This document shows positions 48,575 through 58,180 of a DNA stretch of 64,000 nucleotides, one piece after another. Position 1 is the stretch's first letter, and each line of letters starts with the position of its first letter. A model generated the notes under the pieces. It made no database searches, was not told the DNA's origin, and worked only from the letters and a program-made list of their open reading frames with translations. Origin of the DNA: Chelativorans sp. ZYF759 (GTDB taxonomy: Bacteria > Pseudomonadota > Alphaproteobacteria > Rhizobiales > Rhizobiaceae). The DNA lies in assembly GCF_012911015.1 (NCBI RefSeq), contig NZ_WVVV01000002.1:244680-308679 (forward strand). Direction: 5' to 3'. Both the position numbers and the translations under genes were made by a program.

Positions 48575-48847
48575 TCAGTCGTCCTTCCCGCCCCTGGGAC
48601 GATAGGTAACCTCGCCGGTGGGCACTTCCGCACCGAAATGAAGCGAGAACAGAAGACGGTTGCGCTCGTCCGTGACATGCATGGTCCAGGGTGACCCCTG
48701 GTGCCAGAAGGCCCCGTCAAGTTCCCTCAATACCGCCCCCGCAAGCGAAATCGCTTCGGCGCGCGCCTCATCCACCCCCGACATCTCCGTCCCTTCCGGA
48801 TCGGGCGCCTGGGAGCCGTTGTCGATGTGGAAAAAGTATCTGGGCAT
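48575..48847 (-). CDS. DUF6894-type small protein
   Basis: 90 residues. MPRYFFHIDNGSQAPDPEG is the start typical of the rhizobial DUF6894 family, followed by an EARAEAISLAGAVLREL helix and strands. Function unknown. The ATG at 48847 has TGGAG with good spacing; an ATG two codons earlier would have none. A weak EcfG-like motif (CGAAC-N16-TGTT) lies upstream. Confidence 0.8.
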   Translation of the reverse strand: MPRYFFHIDNGSQAPDPEGTEMSGVDEARAEAISLAGAVLRELDGAFWHQGSPWTMHVTDERNRLLFSLHFGAEVPTGEVTYRPRGGKDD

Positions 48848-48977
48848 CGGCATCTCCAAAGACTTGCTCTGAAGAACAATCGAGCGTGGCGTTTGTTCGC
48901 GCCGATTGCGAAAACGCCGTCGAAACACGCTCGAAGCTGCCTCCCCCGCCGATAACGGCGCGGGATGGGTCGCAAAA

Positions 48978-49005
48978 AAGGCCGGGACGCTGCCGTCCCG
49001 GCCTT
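48978..49005 (-). terminator. intrinsic terminator after the autotransporter gene
   Basis: Perfect 12-bp stem AAGGCCGGGACG / CGTCCCGGCCTT with a 4-base loop; on the minus strand it is followed by TTTT. Confidence 0.88.
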
Positions 49006-49065
49006 CGTGTCTGATCGATGGTCTTTTCCGCCCGCAAGCCGCCCGCTTGGCGGCCCCTGTTCGTC

Positions 49066-51180
49066 CTAGAAGCTCAGACGCAGGCCGGCACCGACAGTAT
49101 GTGCATTGGCGTTGCGCTGGAACGCCGCGCTATAGCCGGCGAAACCGCTGAGACGTCCGCCGTCGGAGGCGAAGTTGACATTTGCGCCAACCCGCAGGAC
49201 GTCCCGGCCAAGGGCCGCGCTTCGCGCCGCGATCGTTCGGCCCAGAAGCTCGACATTGGTCAGATAGGCATTGTCGCCCATCAGGCGGCCATAGGAAGCA
49301 TCGGCCTTCACCCGCAGGACGCCGGTATTCATCGGCATCGGCGCCGAGGAGAACCGCAGCCCGGGGCCGACCTCGAACTGCCGCAGGCTGGAAGCCTGCG
49401 CGTCGAGGCCGAAGATGCCCGCACCCGTCTCGCTCGCGGCATTTGTGTTCTGCCAGCGCGCCATGGCGCCGATGAAGGGCGACAGCGACATGCCATTCGC
49501 CATTTCGAACTCGTGTCCGGCGCGCAGATCCGCTTCCACGCCACTGCCCGACAGCCGCGTCCGGCCGATCGGCGTTGCCGAGGTGCCGACGGCACCGGCA
49601 ATCGAATGACGCGTCAGGGTCTGGCCGAAGAACGCCGCCTGCGCCGTCCCTTCCACGAACCAGCCATTCTCCTTCCACTCGCCATAGGCGCCGAGATGGA
49701 AATTGTCGGCCGTGGCCTGGTCGTCGGATCCTGCGGTCGTGAGGCGGGTATTGGTGTAGCCGCCCGCAACGCCGAACTGGAACGTGTCGCCGTTGATGAG
49801 GTCGGCACCGACAATCACGCCCGCCGTGTTGCTGCGCGCGCTGTTGGAGGAGGGGCCGGCCGCGATGGAGGCGGTGCCGAAGATCGGCATGGCCCACACG
49901 CCCGGCACCACCGGATTGGTGACCCTGGCGCCGCCGCTGCCCATCGAGCCGCCGCCTGCCGCATAACCCATCAGCATCATGTCGGCGCTGCCGGAGGCCT
50001 GATTGCCGCCCGAAACGCTCAGCCGCTGGCGCATGGCCTGGCTGACATGCCCCAGCGCGGCAGAGCGCGACCAGGCCGCGTTGGCGAAGCTGCCCGCCGT
50101 GCCCGGATCGATGGTGGAAACCATGTTGCCGACATTGAGCAGGCCCCAGCCATAGACAGCATCGATGCCCGGCGCGCCGATATCGGTGGCCGTCTGCAGA
50201 ACCAGCTGCGCCAGTTCCGGCGCCGTCGCATTCGGGAACATCTCGGCGGCGATCGCCATTGCCCCGGTCACGTGCGGCGCGGCCATGGAAGTGCCGTTGA
50301 TGCTGTAGTAGCCACTGCCGGGCACCGACGACCAGATCGCGTCATCGCTACCTTCCGGACCGTCGCCACCGGGCGCCGCCAGGCACCAGTCCGCTGCAAT
50401 TCCGCAGCGCTCGGAATAGCTGGCAATTGTACCGGTCGGACCCACGGCGGCCACGGCCAGCCAGTTCGCCTGCAACTCCGGGAAATAATAGGGCAAGCCT
50501 GCGAACACGCCCGGTTGCGATTGCGCGGCATTGCCGGTCGAGAATACCTGCACGGCGCCGGCCGCCGCTGTATCGCGGAATGCCTGCAGCTGTGCCGGCG
50601 CAAATGACTCGATATCCTGCCTCGTGACCTCGAGAATGGTAATCGTCCGATAGGAGGGCGGCGGCTCCTGCAGCCCCCAGGAATTGTTGAAGATCCGAAT
50701 GCCCTGGTCCAGCCCCCAATAATAGCCGGCCGCGAAGCCGCCATCGCTCGGCGCTGCATTCCAGTTGATGCCGTATAGAAGCGCGCCGGGGGCAACGCCC
50801 ACATTCTGCCCGAGAACCGTACCGGCCACGTGCGTACCATGCAGTTGGGCGGGGCCGTACGGGCTGCCATCGACATTGAAGCCGCCCTGCCAGCGATCCG
50901 CATATTCAGGGTGATCGAATTGGATGCCGTTATCCATGACGCCGATCTTGACACCTGCGCCGGTAAAGCCGGCATCACGCGCCTGATCGACCCCGATCAT
51001 GCGCAGCCCCCACAGCCGCTCGTCGATCGCCTGCGCATTCGCCAGCGAAACCGTGGCCACGCTGGCCGATAAACAGATCATACCGAACTTGATGATAGAC
51101 TTTGTCAAAACGACCCCCAGTGAATTCCCACGCGCCCTGCCGCGCGCCTTGCTCCTGCCCGTCACATCCGACCCGATCAT
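49066..51180 (-). CDS. S8 (subtilisin-like) serine protease autotransporter
   Basis: 704 residues. A long, basic, extended signal region leads to a hydrophobic stretch ending LANAQA (residue ~51). The subtilase passenger has Asp83 (GVMDNGIQFD), His114 (HGTHVAG) and Ser298 (NGTSMAAPHV), so it should be active. The last ~250 residues are an autotransporter barrel ending in LRLSF. It would be exposed on or released from the cell surface. The passenger is little more than the protease itself. The start (51180) lacks a clear ribosome-binding site and is uncertain. Confidence 0.88.
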   Translation of the reverse strand: MIGSDVTGRSKARGRARGNSLGVVLTKSIIKFGMICLSASVATVSLANAQAIDERLWGLRMIGVDQARDAGFTGAGVKIGVMDNGIQFDHPEYADRWQGGFNVDGSPYGPAQLHGTHVAGTVLGQNVGVAPGALLYGINWNAAPSDGGFAAGYYWGLDQGIRIFNNSWGLQEPPPSYRTITILEVTRQDIESFAPAQLQAFRDTAAAGAVQVFSTGNAAQSQPGVFAGLPYYFPELQANWLAVAAVGPTGTIASYSERCGIAADWCLAAPGGDGPEGSDDAIWSSVPGSGYYSINGTSMAAPHVTGAMAIAAEMFPNATAPELAQLVLQTATDIGAPGIDAVYGWGLLNVGNMVSTIDPGTAGSFANAAWSRSAALGHVSQAMRQRLSVSGGNQASGSADMMLMGYAAGGGSMGSGGARVTNPVVPGVWAMPIFGTASIAAGPSSNSARSNTAGVIVGADLINGDTFQFGVAGGYTNTRLTTAGSDDQATADNFHLGAYGEWKENGWFVEGTAQAAFFGQTLTRHSIAGAVGTSATPIGRTRLSGSGVEADLRAGHEFEMANGMSLSPFIGAMARWQNTNAASETGAGIFGLDAQASSLRQFEVGPGLRFSSAPMPMNTGVLRVKADASYGRLMGDNAYLTNVELLGRTIAARSAALGRDVLRVGANVNFASDGGRLSGFAGYSAAFQRNANAHTVGAGLRLSF

Positions 51181-51635
51181 GGTGCGGACATGATTGCCCC
51201 ATCTGCCAATGACGGAGCAGCTACCCTGCCTGTTCCTGGAAGAGACACCATCATATGGTGAACAAGCCGTTAAATACATGATCTGCGTACATGTAATCGC
51301 GCCTTCTACATGCTGATATATATCTGCGTAGACGACTGACTTGCCGTAGACTTGTGATCCTGAACAGGCTTCCTTGAGCTATCCACTTGCCCCGGATCGG
51401 TCAAGTTCCCAACACGCTGCCGCCTGACTAATTTTGGGTGCATTTCTCCCGCCTGCCCGCAAGGCTGCGTTTCAGCCGACGGCAGCGCTCGGGCGCCGTC
51501 ATATGTGTTGGTCTGCAAGTCTGGAGAGAGTGCGTACGAACCCACGGACCAGCCCGTCCATCGCCTGGAAAGCCGGCCCCGTTTTGTCGATGGGTCGATG
51601 TGCTGAGAGGTATCGAGAGCTGCGGAAGTGCCCGC
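51181..51635. other. gene-free region upstream of the autotransporter
   Basis: 455 bp, A+T-richer than its surroundings between about 51250 and 51330. It contains the dyad TACATG-N9-CATGTA (51275-51295) and, on the minus strand, GGAAC-N17-CGTC, one base from an EcfG promoter. No gene supported. Confidence 0.5.
51275..51295. promoter_or_regulatory. 21-bp dyad upstream of the autotransporter gene
   Basis: TACATG-N9-CATGTA in an A+T-rich stretch about 95 bp before the autotransporter start. Its size suits a dimeric regulator; which one is unknown. Confidence 0.35.
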
Positions 51636-52433
51636 CTAGCGCCCGCCCTGCGCGATGATGTCCTCGGCGAGCGCTATCGCAGTGCGCCGGTCGACCTCGT
51701 CGGCGAGCGCGAAGGCCTCTTCCTGCATCTGGCGGATCCAGCCCTGTTCCGAGGCGGGCGCACGGTGAAGCGCGGCCGTCATCATGGCCAGCCCGCGTAC
51801 CGCGCGGCCCGACTGGAACAGGAGATCGCCCAGCGTTGCCTGTGCGCCTGCATGGCCCTTTTCCGCAGAAAGCTGCAGCCAGCGCGCGGCCTGCTGCACA
51901 TTGGCCTTGAAGCCGTGATTGCCCAGGAACATGCGTCCGACTTCGAACTGCGCCGCAGGATGCCCGTAATTGGCGGCCGCACGCATGAAATAGTCCTGCG
52001 CGAGCGCCGGGTTGGGGCGCACCGGGCTGTCGGGGATGCCGTAGAGCAGGTAGCCGCCAAGCGCCACCAGCGCATCCGACAGATAGGGCTCGTCCGGGCT
52101 GCCCGGCTCGACATCCTGCTGCACGATGTCCTGGAAGAACTTGAAGGCCTCGTACTCGTCGCGTGTCACGCCGTCGCCGTCGGCATACATGCGCGCCAGC
52201 TTCCAGCGCGCCCCGAGCTGGCCGTTCTCGGCCGCGTAACGATAGGCCTCGAGCGCCTGGTCCTTGTCGCCGCTCTGATAGGCGGTGAAGCCGAAGCGGA
52301 ACACCGCCCAGGGGGAGTCGCGACCTTCCGCATAGGCGCGGTCTTCGGCCAGCGCCTGCGTGCCCGCGCCGAAGCCGGCCACAGCGAAGGCGGCTGCCAC
52401 CATCCCTGCCCTGAGCGCGTCAGATATCGGCAT
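51636..52433 (-). CDS. exoR: ExoR-like periplasmic Sel1-repeat regulator
   Basis: 265 residues. A signal peptide ends near QALAEDRA (residue ~29), then come Sel1/TPR-like repeats ([26 protein letters not shown] in part, [29 protein letters not shown] in part). The order and spacing match S. meliloti ExoR, which holds the sensor kinase ExoS in check and so controls exopolysaccharide and motility. The ATG at 52433 gives a proper signal peptide and overlaps the ilvD stop by 14 bp. Identity rests on remembered sequence likeness. Confidence 0.75.
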   Translation of the reverse strand: MPISDALRAGMVAAAFAVAGFGAGTQALAEDRAYAEGRDSPWAVFRFGFTAYQSGDKDQALEAYRYAAENGQLGARWKLARMYADGDGVTRDEYEAFKFFQDIVQQDVEPGSPDEPYLSDALVALGGYLLYGIPDSPVRPNPALAQDYFMRAAANYGHPAAQFEVGRMFLGNHGFKANVQQAARWLQLSAEKGHAGAQATLGDLLFQSGRAVRGLAMMTAALHRAPASEQGWIRQMQEEAFALADEVDRRTAIALAEDIIAQGGR

Positions 52434-54150
52434 AACAGTGCGTTTCCTTTGCCGCGCCAGGATGCGTCACCGCACCCTTGCGGGCCGACCCTACGGTCTG
52501 GGCATATTTCCAGATCGCGCCCGACTGGTAGTCGGTCTCGCGCGAGTTCCAATCCTTGCGGCGGCTTTGCAGTTCATCGTCGCTGAGGTCGACGGAGATC
52601 GTCCCCTCCACCGCGTCGATGGTGATGATGTCGCCGTCCCTCAACAGACCGATAGGACCGCCGGCGGCGGCCTCCGGACCCACATGGCCGATGCAGAAGC
52701 CGCGCGTGGCGCCCGAGAAGCGGCCATCGGTGATCAGTGCCACCTTGTCGCCCATGCCCTGCCCGTAAATGGCAGCCGTGGTGGCCAGCATCTCGCGCAT
52801 GCCTGGACCGCCGATCGGGCCTTCATAGCGGATGACCAGAACCTGGCCTTCCTTGTAGTCGCGTGCCTTGACGGCTGCGAAAGCCTCTTCCTCGGAATCG
52901 AAACAGCGCGCCGGGCCGGTGAATTTCAGGTTCGCCATGCCGGCGACCTTCACGATCGCCCCGTCCGGCGCCAGATTGCCTTTCAGCCCCACCACGCCAC
53001 CGGTCTTGGTGATCGGCTTGTCGGCGGGACGCACGACGTCCTGTGCGTCGTTCCAGGCAACCTTCTCCATGTTCTCGGCGATCGTGCGACCGGTCACCGT
53101 CATGCAGTCGCCGTGGAGATAACCGTGGTCGAGCAGCGTCTTCATCAGAAGCGGAATGCCGCCGGCCTCGAACATGTCCTTGGCGACATATTTGCCGCCC
53201 GGCTTCAGGTCGGCGATGTAGGGCGTCTTGTGGAATATCTCGGCCACGTCGAAGAGATCGAACTCGATGCCGCATTCATGCGCGATGGCCGGCAGATGCA
53301 GCGCCGCGTTGGTCGAACCGCCGGAAGCCGCCACCACCGCAGCCGCATTTTCCAAAGCCTTGCGCGTGACGATGTCGCGCGGCCGGATGTTCTTGGCGAT
53401 CAGTTCCATGACCTTTTCGCCCGCCGCGAAGTTGAAGCGGTCGCGCATCTCGTAGGGTGCCGGCGCGCCGCAGGAATAAGGCAGCGCGAGCCCGATCGCC
53501 TCGGCGACGGTGGCCATCGTGTTGGCGGTGAACTGGGCGCCGCAGGAGCCCGCCGACGGACACGCGGCCTGCTCGATCTCCATGAGATCGTCATCGGAGA
53601 TCGAGCCGACCGAGTGCTGTCCCACCGCCTCGAAAACGTCCTGGACCGTGATCTGCCGGCCCTTGTAGGAGCCAGGCAGGATCGAGCCGCCATAAATGAA
53701 GACCGAAGGCACGTTGAGGCGGACCATCGCCATCATCATGCCGGGAAGGGATTTGTCGCAGCCCGCCAGCCCGACCAGCGCGTCGTAGCAATGGCCGCGC
53801 ATGGTGAGTTCCACGGAATCGGCGATCACCTCGCGGCTGACCAGCGAGGCCTTCATCCCCTGATGGCCCATGGCGATGCCATCGGTCACGGTGATGGTGC
53901 AGAATTCGCGCGGCGTGCCCTGGGCAGCAGCCACGCCCTTCTTGACCACCTGCGCCTGGCGCATCAGCGAAATGTTGCAGGGCGCGGCCTCGTTCCAGCA
54001 GGAGGCGACGCCGACCAGAGGCTGGGCGATTTCCGCCGACGACAGCCCCATCGCATAGAGATAGGAGCGGTGCGGTGCGCGCGCGGGACCTTCGGTCACA
54101 TGGCGGCTCGGCAGTTTCGTCTTCGAGATCACTTTGGCGTCCATACTCAT
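52420..54150 (-). CDS. ilvD: dihydroxy-acid dehydratase
   Basis: 576 residues, the shorter ilvD/araD-type form. It makes 2-keto acids for isoleucine and valine. Cluster ligands are in [21 protein letters not shown] and [16 protein letters not shown]. An ATG at 54144 is an equally possible start. Overlap with exoR implies co-transcription. Confidence 0.95.
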   Translation of the reverse strand: MSMDAKVISKTKLPSRHVTEGPARAPHRSYLYAMGLSSAEIAQPLVGVASCWNEAAPCNISLMRQAQVVKKGVAAAQGTPREFCTITVTDGIAMGHQGMKASLVSREVIADSVELTMRGHCYDALVGLAGCDKSLPGMMMAMVRLNVPSVFIYGGSILPGSYKGRQITVQDVFEAVGQHSVGSISDDDLMEIEQAACPSAGSCGAQFTANTMATVAEAIGLALPYSCGAPAPYEMRDRFNFAAGEKVMELIAKNIRPRDIVTRKALENAAAVVAASGGSTNAALHLPAIAHECGIEFDLFDVAEIFHKTPYIADLKPGGKYVAKDMFEAGGIPLLMKTLLDHGYLHGDCMTVTGRTIAENMEKVAWNDAQDVVRPADKPITKTGGVVGLKGNLAPDGAIVKVAGMANLKFTGPARCFDSEEEAFAAVKARDYKEGQVLVIRYEGPIGGPGMREMLATTAAIYGQGMGDKVALITDGRFSGATRGFCIGHVGPEAAAGGPIGLLRDGDIITIDAVEGTISVDLSDDELQSRRKDWNSRETDYQSGAIWKYAQTVGSARKGAVTHPGAAKETHCYADI

Positions 54151-54300
54151 CCTTGCCGCCGAAACGGCGGCCTCCCCTGCGATCTGGGCGCTTACTGAAC
54201 CCGCGCCAGTCGAAGGAGCCTTTGACGTGCGCTGGGTTTATGGCGGGAAATGGGCGCCCCGTTCCCATGAAGGGGTATAGCGCATCGGCACCAAGGGGGC

Positions 54301-54318
54301 TGTGGCAGGAATGCCACA
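54301..54318. terminator. short perfect hairpin between valS and ilvD
   Basis: TGTGGCA-GGAA-TGCCACA, 7-bp stem; no T-run. It may support the larger hairpin next to it in ending valS. Confidence 0.3.
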
Positions 54319-54325
54319 GAATCAT

Positions 54326-54355
54326 CATGCCGGCCCGGATCGCCGGACCGGCATG
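54326..54355. terminator. hairpin after valS
   Basis: CATGCCGG / CCGGCATG with a GC-rich inner part, 22 bp beyond the valS stop. There is no clear T-run in either direction. Confidence 0.45.
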
Positions 54356-54377
54356 GAACCAATTGGAAACTATGTCT

Positions 54378-57149
54378 TCAGGCGACCCGCGACAGTGCGA
54401 CCGTCAGACGGTCGCGCGTTTCGGCATATTCCGCGCGCTTTTCGCGCTCCGCTTCCACGATCTCGTCCGGCGCGTTGGCGACGAATTTCTCGTTGGCGAG
54501 CTTCTTGTCGATCCGCGCCATCTCGCCCTCTGCCTTGGCGATTTCCTTCTTCAGCCTTGCGGCCTCCGCCTGGAGATCGATCAGGTCGCCGAGCGGCAGG
54601 CAGGCCGTCGCCTCGCCAACCACGATCTGGGCGGCCGCCTTCGGCGCCTCGGAACCGAAGGCGATCTCGCCGATACGCGCGAGCCGCTTGATCGCCGGCT
54701 CGTGGCGGGCGACACGCTCGCGGCTGACGCTGTCTGCGCCGACCACCACGAGCGGCGCGATTGCGCCGGCCGGCACGTTCATCTCCGAGCGCACCGAACG
54801 GATGCCGGAGACGAGATCGATCAGCCAGTTGATCTCGGCCGCCGCGTCGGCGTCTTCGGGCCCGCCTTGCGGCCAGGCCGCATGGCACAGCAGCCCGTCG
54901 CGCGCATGAGCGCCCGCCGTGTGCTCCCACAGCTCTTCCGTCATGAAGGGCATGAAGGGATGCAGGAGCTTCAGGATCTCGTCGAGCACATACGCCGCCA
55001 CCGCCTGGCTTTCGGCCTTGGCCGCCTCGTCGGCACCGGCGAAGACCGGCTTAAGCAGTTCCAGATACCAGTCGCAGAACAGGTTCCACACGAAACGGTA
55101 GGCCGCCGCCGACGCCTCGTTGAAACGGTAGCGTTCGACGCCCTCGGTGACGGCCGCGGTCGCACGCGACAGTTCGGTGAGGATCCAGCGGTTGATGGTC
55201 AGCTTCGCCGACGCGGGATTGAAGCCCGGGTCGCGCTTCACCCCGTTCATCTCGGCAAAACGCGTCGCGTTCCAGAGTTTGGTGCCGAAATTGCGGTAAC
55301 CGGCGACCCTCTGCGGGTCGAGCTTCACGTCGCGCCCCTGCGCCGCCATGATGGCCAGCGTGAAGCGCAGCGCGTCGGCGCCATATTCGTCGATCAGTTC
55401 CAGCGGGTCGATGACGTTGCCCTTCGACTTCGACATCTTGGCACCGTTCTTGTCGCGCACCAGCGCGTGCACATAGACGGTGTGGAACGGCTCTTCCTCC
55501 ATGAAGTGCAGGCCCATCATCATCATGCGGGCGACCCAGAAGAAGATGATGTCGAAACCCGTCACCAGCACGTCGGTCTGGTAGTAGGTCTTCAGCTCCT
55601 TGGTCTGGTCGGGCCAGCCGAGCGTCGAGAAGGGCCAGAGTGCCGAGGAGAACCAGGTGTCGAGCACGTCCTCGTCGCGGGTCAGGATCTTGCCCGGCTC
55701 GTAATTGTCGAGCTGCTCCTTCACCCAGTCGCGCCACGGCGTGTCGACGGCCAGGTAGTATTCGACCGCATCGTCCAGCGCGCGCTTTTCGTCCCGCGCG
55801 ACGAAGACATGGCCGTCCGGGCCGTACCAGGCGGGAATGCGGTGCCCCCACCACAGCTGGCGCGAGATGCACCAGGGCTGGATGTTCTCCATCCACTCGA
55901 AATAGGTCTTTTCCCAGTTCTTCGGCACGAACTTCGTGCGCCCCTCGCGCACGCTGGCGATCGCTGGCTTGGCCAGCGTCTTGGCGTCCACATACCACTG
56001 GTCGGTCAGGTAAGGCTCGATCGGCACGCCGCCGCGGTCGCCATGCGGGACCATGTGGCGGTGCGGCTCGACCTTGGCCAGGAACCCGCCCTCCTCCATC
56101 ATCTCCACGATGCGCTTGCGCGCCGCGAAGCGGTCGAGGCCTTCCAGTTCGCTGATCGTGCGCGTGACTTCCGGATGGCTCTCCAGCCCCTCCATGAAGT
56201 CGTCATTGTCCTTGAGCGTGATCGCCGCTTCGGTTGTCAGCACGTTGATGGCGCGCAGGTGATGGCGGCGCCCGACCTCGAAATCGTTGAAATCATGCGC
56301 CGGCGTCATCTTCACCGCGCCGGTGCCCTTTTCCGGATCGGAATATTCGTCGGCCACGATCGGCAGGCGTCGTCCCACCAGCGGCAGGATGACGTTCTTG
56401 CCGACCAGGTGGGTGTAGCGCTCGTCCTCCGGGTGCACGGCCACGCCGCTGTCGCCCAGCATCGTCTCCGGCCGCGTCGTCGCAACGGTGACGAAGGTCG
56501 AGCCATCCTCGGGATCGAAGGTCTTGCCCTCGATCGGATAGCGGAAATGCCAGAGATTGCCTTCGATCTCGATCTGCTCGACCTCGAGATCCGAAATGGC
56601 GGTCAGAAGCTTCGGGTCCCAATTGACCAGCCGCTTGTCTTTGTAGATGAGGCCTTCCTCGTAAAGCTTTACGAAGACTTCGATAACCGCCTTCGATAGC
56701 CCCTCGTCCATGGTAAAGCGCTCGCGCGACCAGTCACACGAGGCACCCAGCCGCTTGAGCTGGTTGACGATGATGCCGCCGGATTGGGACTTCCACTCCC
56801 AGACCTTGTCGACGAACTCCTCGCGCGTCAGGTTGCGGCGGTGGATCTGCCTTTCGGCCAGTTGCCGTTCCACCACCATCTGCGTGGCGATGCCGGCATG
56901 GTCCATGCCCGGCTGCCACAGCACGTTCTTGCCGCGCATGCGCTCGAAGCGCACCAGGATGTCCTGCAGCGTGTTGTTGAGCGCATGGCCCATGTGCAGC
57001 GAACCGGTAACGTTCGGCGGCGGGATGACGATCGTATAGGGCTCTGCGTCGGCTGCGGCGCCCGCGCCGGCGCGGAAGGCATCCGCATCGGCCCAGCGTC
57101 CGGCAATTTTCGGCTCGACGGAGCCGGCGTCATAGGTCTTTTCGAGCAT
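54378..57149 (-). CDS. valS: valyl-tRNA synthetase
   Basis: A 923-residue class I synthetase. HMGHALNNT (HIGH) lies near residue 52 and the KMSKS motif is KMSKSKGNV. A C-terminal coiled coil (LQAEAARLKKEIAKAEGEM) is typical of ValRS. The ATG at 57149 is used; upstream codons to 57383 are not conserved. Confidence 0.97.
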   Translation of the reverse strand: MLEKTYDAGSVEPKIAGRWADADAFRAGAGAAADAEPYTIVIPPPNVTGSLHMGHALNNTLQDILVRFERMRGKNVLWQPGMDHAGIATQMVVERQLAERQIHRRNLTREEFVDKVWEWKSQSGGIIVNQLKRLGASCDWSRERFTMDEGLSKAVIEVFVKLYEEGLIYKDKRLVNWDPKLLTAISDLEVEQIEIEGNLWHFRYPIEGKTFDPEDGSTFVTVATTRPETMLGDSGVAVHPEDERYTHLVGKNVILPLVGRRLPIVADEYSDPEKGTGAVKMTPAHDFNDFEVGRRHHLRAINVLTTEAAITLKDNDDFMEGLESHPEVTRTISELEGLDRFAARKRIVEMMEEGGFLAKVEPHRHMVPHGDRGGVPIEPYLTDQWYVDAKTLAKPAIASVREGRTKFVPKNWEKTYFEWMENIQPWCISRQLWWGHRIPAWYGPDGHVFVARDEKRALDDAVEYYLAVDTPWRDWVKEQLDNYEPGKILTRDEDVLDTWFSSALWPFSTLGWPDQTKELKTYYQTDVLVTGFDIIFFWVARMMMMGLHFMEEEPFHTVYVHALVRDKNGAKMSKSKGNVIDPLELIDEYGADALRFTLAIMAAQGRDVKLDPQRVAGYRNFGTKLWNATRFAEMNGVKRDPGFNPASAKLTINRWILTELSRATAAVTEGVERYRFNEASAAAYRFVWNLFCDWYLELLKPVFAGADEAAKAESQAVAAYVLDEILKLLHPFMPFMTEELWEHTAGAHARDGLLCHAAWPQGGPEDADAAAEINWLIDLVSGIRSVRSEMNVPAGAIAPLVVVGADSVSRERVARHEPAIKRLARIGEIAFGSEAPKAAAQIVVGEATACLPLGDLIDLQAEAARLKKEIAKAEGEMARIDKKLANEKFVANAPDEIVEAEREKRAEYAETRDRLTVALSRVA

Positions 57150-57304
57150 GGGGGTCCCGCATTTCCAGCGTTCCGTTGGCCTCGCTGTAAACCGGATGGG
57201 TCTGGCCGAGTCAACCGCGCCGCATCGACGCCCCTCAAATGGACAAGGCCACCGTCGCCGGCAGCCCTGTCCACGGGTCCCACCCCCGAAGTTCGTGTCG
57301 GGCC

Positions 57305-58021
57305 TCAGGCGCCGCGCGCCACCCGCTCGATTTCCTCGCGCACCAGGCGCTCGACCAGCACCGGCAGGTTGTTGTCCATCCACTCGCGCAGCATCGGGCG
57401 GATCATTTCCTCCGCCATCTCATCGAAGGAGCGCCGGCGGCTCGCCGCGAAGACCTCCGAAAGTTCCCCGAACGCGGCGGCCACCTGGCGGCCGGCCTGC
57501 TCCGAGATGATCGAGGGGCGCAGCTCGCTCGGTGCGTCGGCGGCGGGCTCCTCGACCGTCTTCTTGTCGGCGCTGGTCGCCTCGGACGCCGGCGCGGCAT
57601 GCGCGCCGTTGACGCCCGCATACGAGGGCGAAGGCGCCTGGCGCGTCGGCTCTGCTGGCACATCTCGCCGCACGGACTCCGGCGTCTTGGCGGGCTCATG
57701 CGCCTGCACCGCGTCGATCGCGTTCAGCGAGGCCTTGATGTCGGACATGGAGGGGCGCACCTCCGGCTTCACCTCGGGCGCCGTCCTGGCCGGCTGTGCC
57801 TTGTCGGCCTCTTCCCGCCCCAGCCCGTCGCGAAACGCCTGCACCTCGATCACCGAGCCCTCGCCGCCGGCCGGACCTTCGTCCTCGTTGTCCCAGTCCT
57901 GCGCCGCCATCTCTTGCTGCGGCTTGGTGGACCCCGGCTCGCTGTCCTCGATGATGCGCCGGATGGAGGCAAGGATTTCCTCCATTGTCGGTTCGCGCTG
58001 AATGCTGCTTGGTTGTGCCAT
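57305..58021 (-). CDS. popZ: PopZ/DUF2497-type polar organising protein
   Basis: 238 residues. The N-terminal helix EPTMEEILASIRRIIEDSE and the C-terminal block LREWMDNNLPVLVERLVREEIERVA are the conserved ends of PopZ, joined by a low-complexity Ala/Pro/Glu-rich linker. In Caulobacter PopZ forms a polar matrix that anchors centromere complexes. The order tolC-popZ-valS is conserved in rhizobia. Confidence 0.92.
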   Translation of the reverse strand: MAQPSSIQREPTMEEILASIRRIIEDSEPGSTKPQQEMAAQDWDNEDEGPAGGEGSVIEVQAFRDGLGREEADKAQPARTAPEVKPEVRPSMSDIKASLNAIDAVQAHEPAKTPESVRRDVPAEPTRQAPSPSYAGVNGAHAAPASEATSADKKTVEEPAADAPSELRPSIISEQAGRQVAAAFGELSEVFAASRRRSFDEMAEEMIRPMLREWMDNNLPVLVERLVREEIERVARGA

Positions 58022-58180
58022 TGTCACCGTCTGCCGCCCCCGTGACCTCGATATTCGAACATGCCGCCTGGCCATGGGGCGGATGCGCTGCGAATCAGCC
58101 AAGCCTAACGCAGACGCCGGGGCAAATGAATCCCCCGGCGCCGTACGAACCGCTTTCACACAGGAATTGAAGTTTCGGCC

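Noticed and set aside
48575-48847. EcfG control of the DUF6894 gene
   Set aside because: The upstream motif CGAAC-N16-TGTT has a mismatch in both halves; too weak to list as a promoter.
51306-51545. 79-codon leftward ORF upstream of the autotransporter
   Set aside because: No ribosome-binding site, no recognisable composition, and it overlaps the probable promoter region.
54075-56699. Plus-strand ORF of 874 codons opposite valS
   Set aside because: Antisense shadow of valS.
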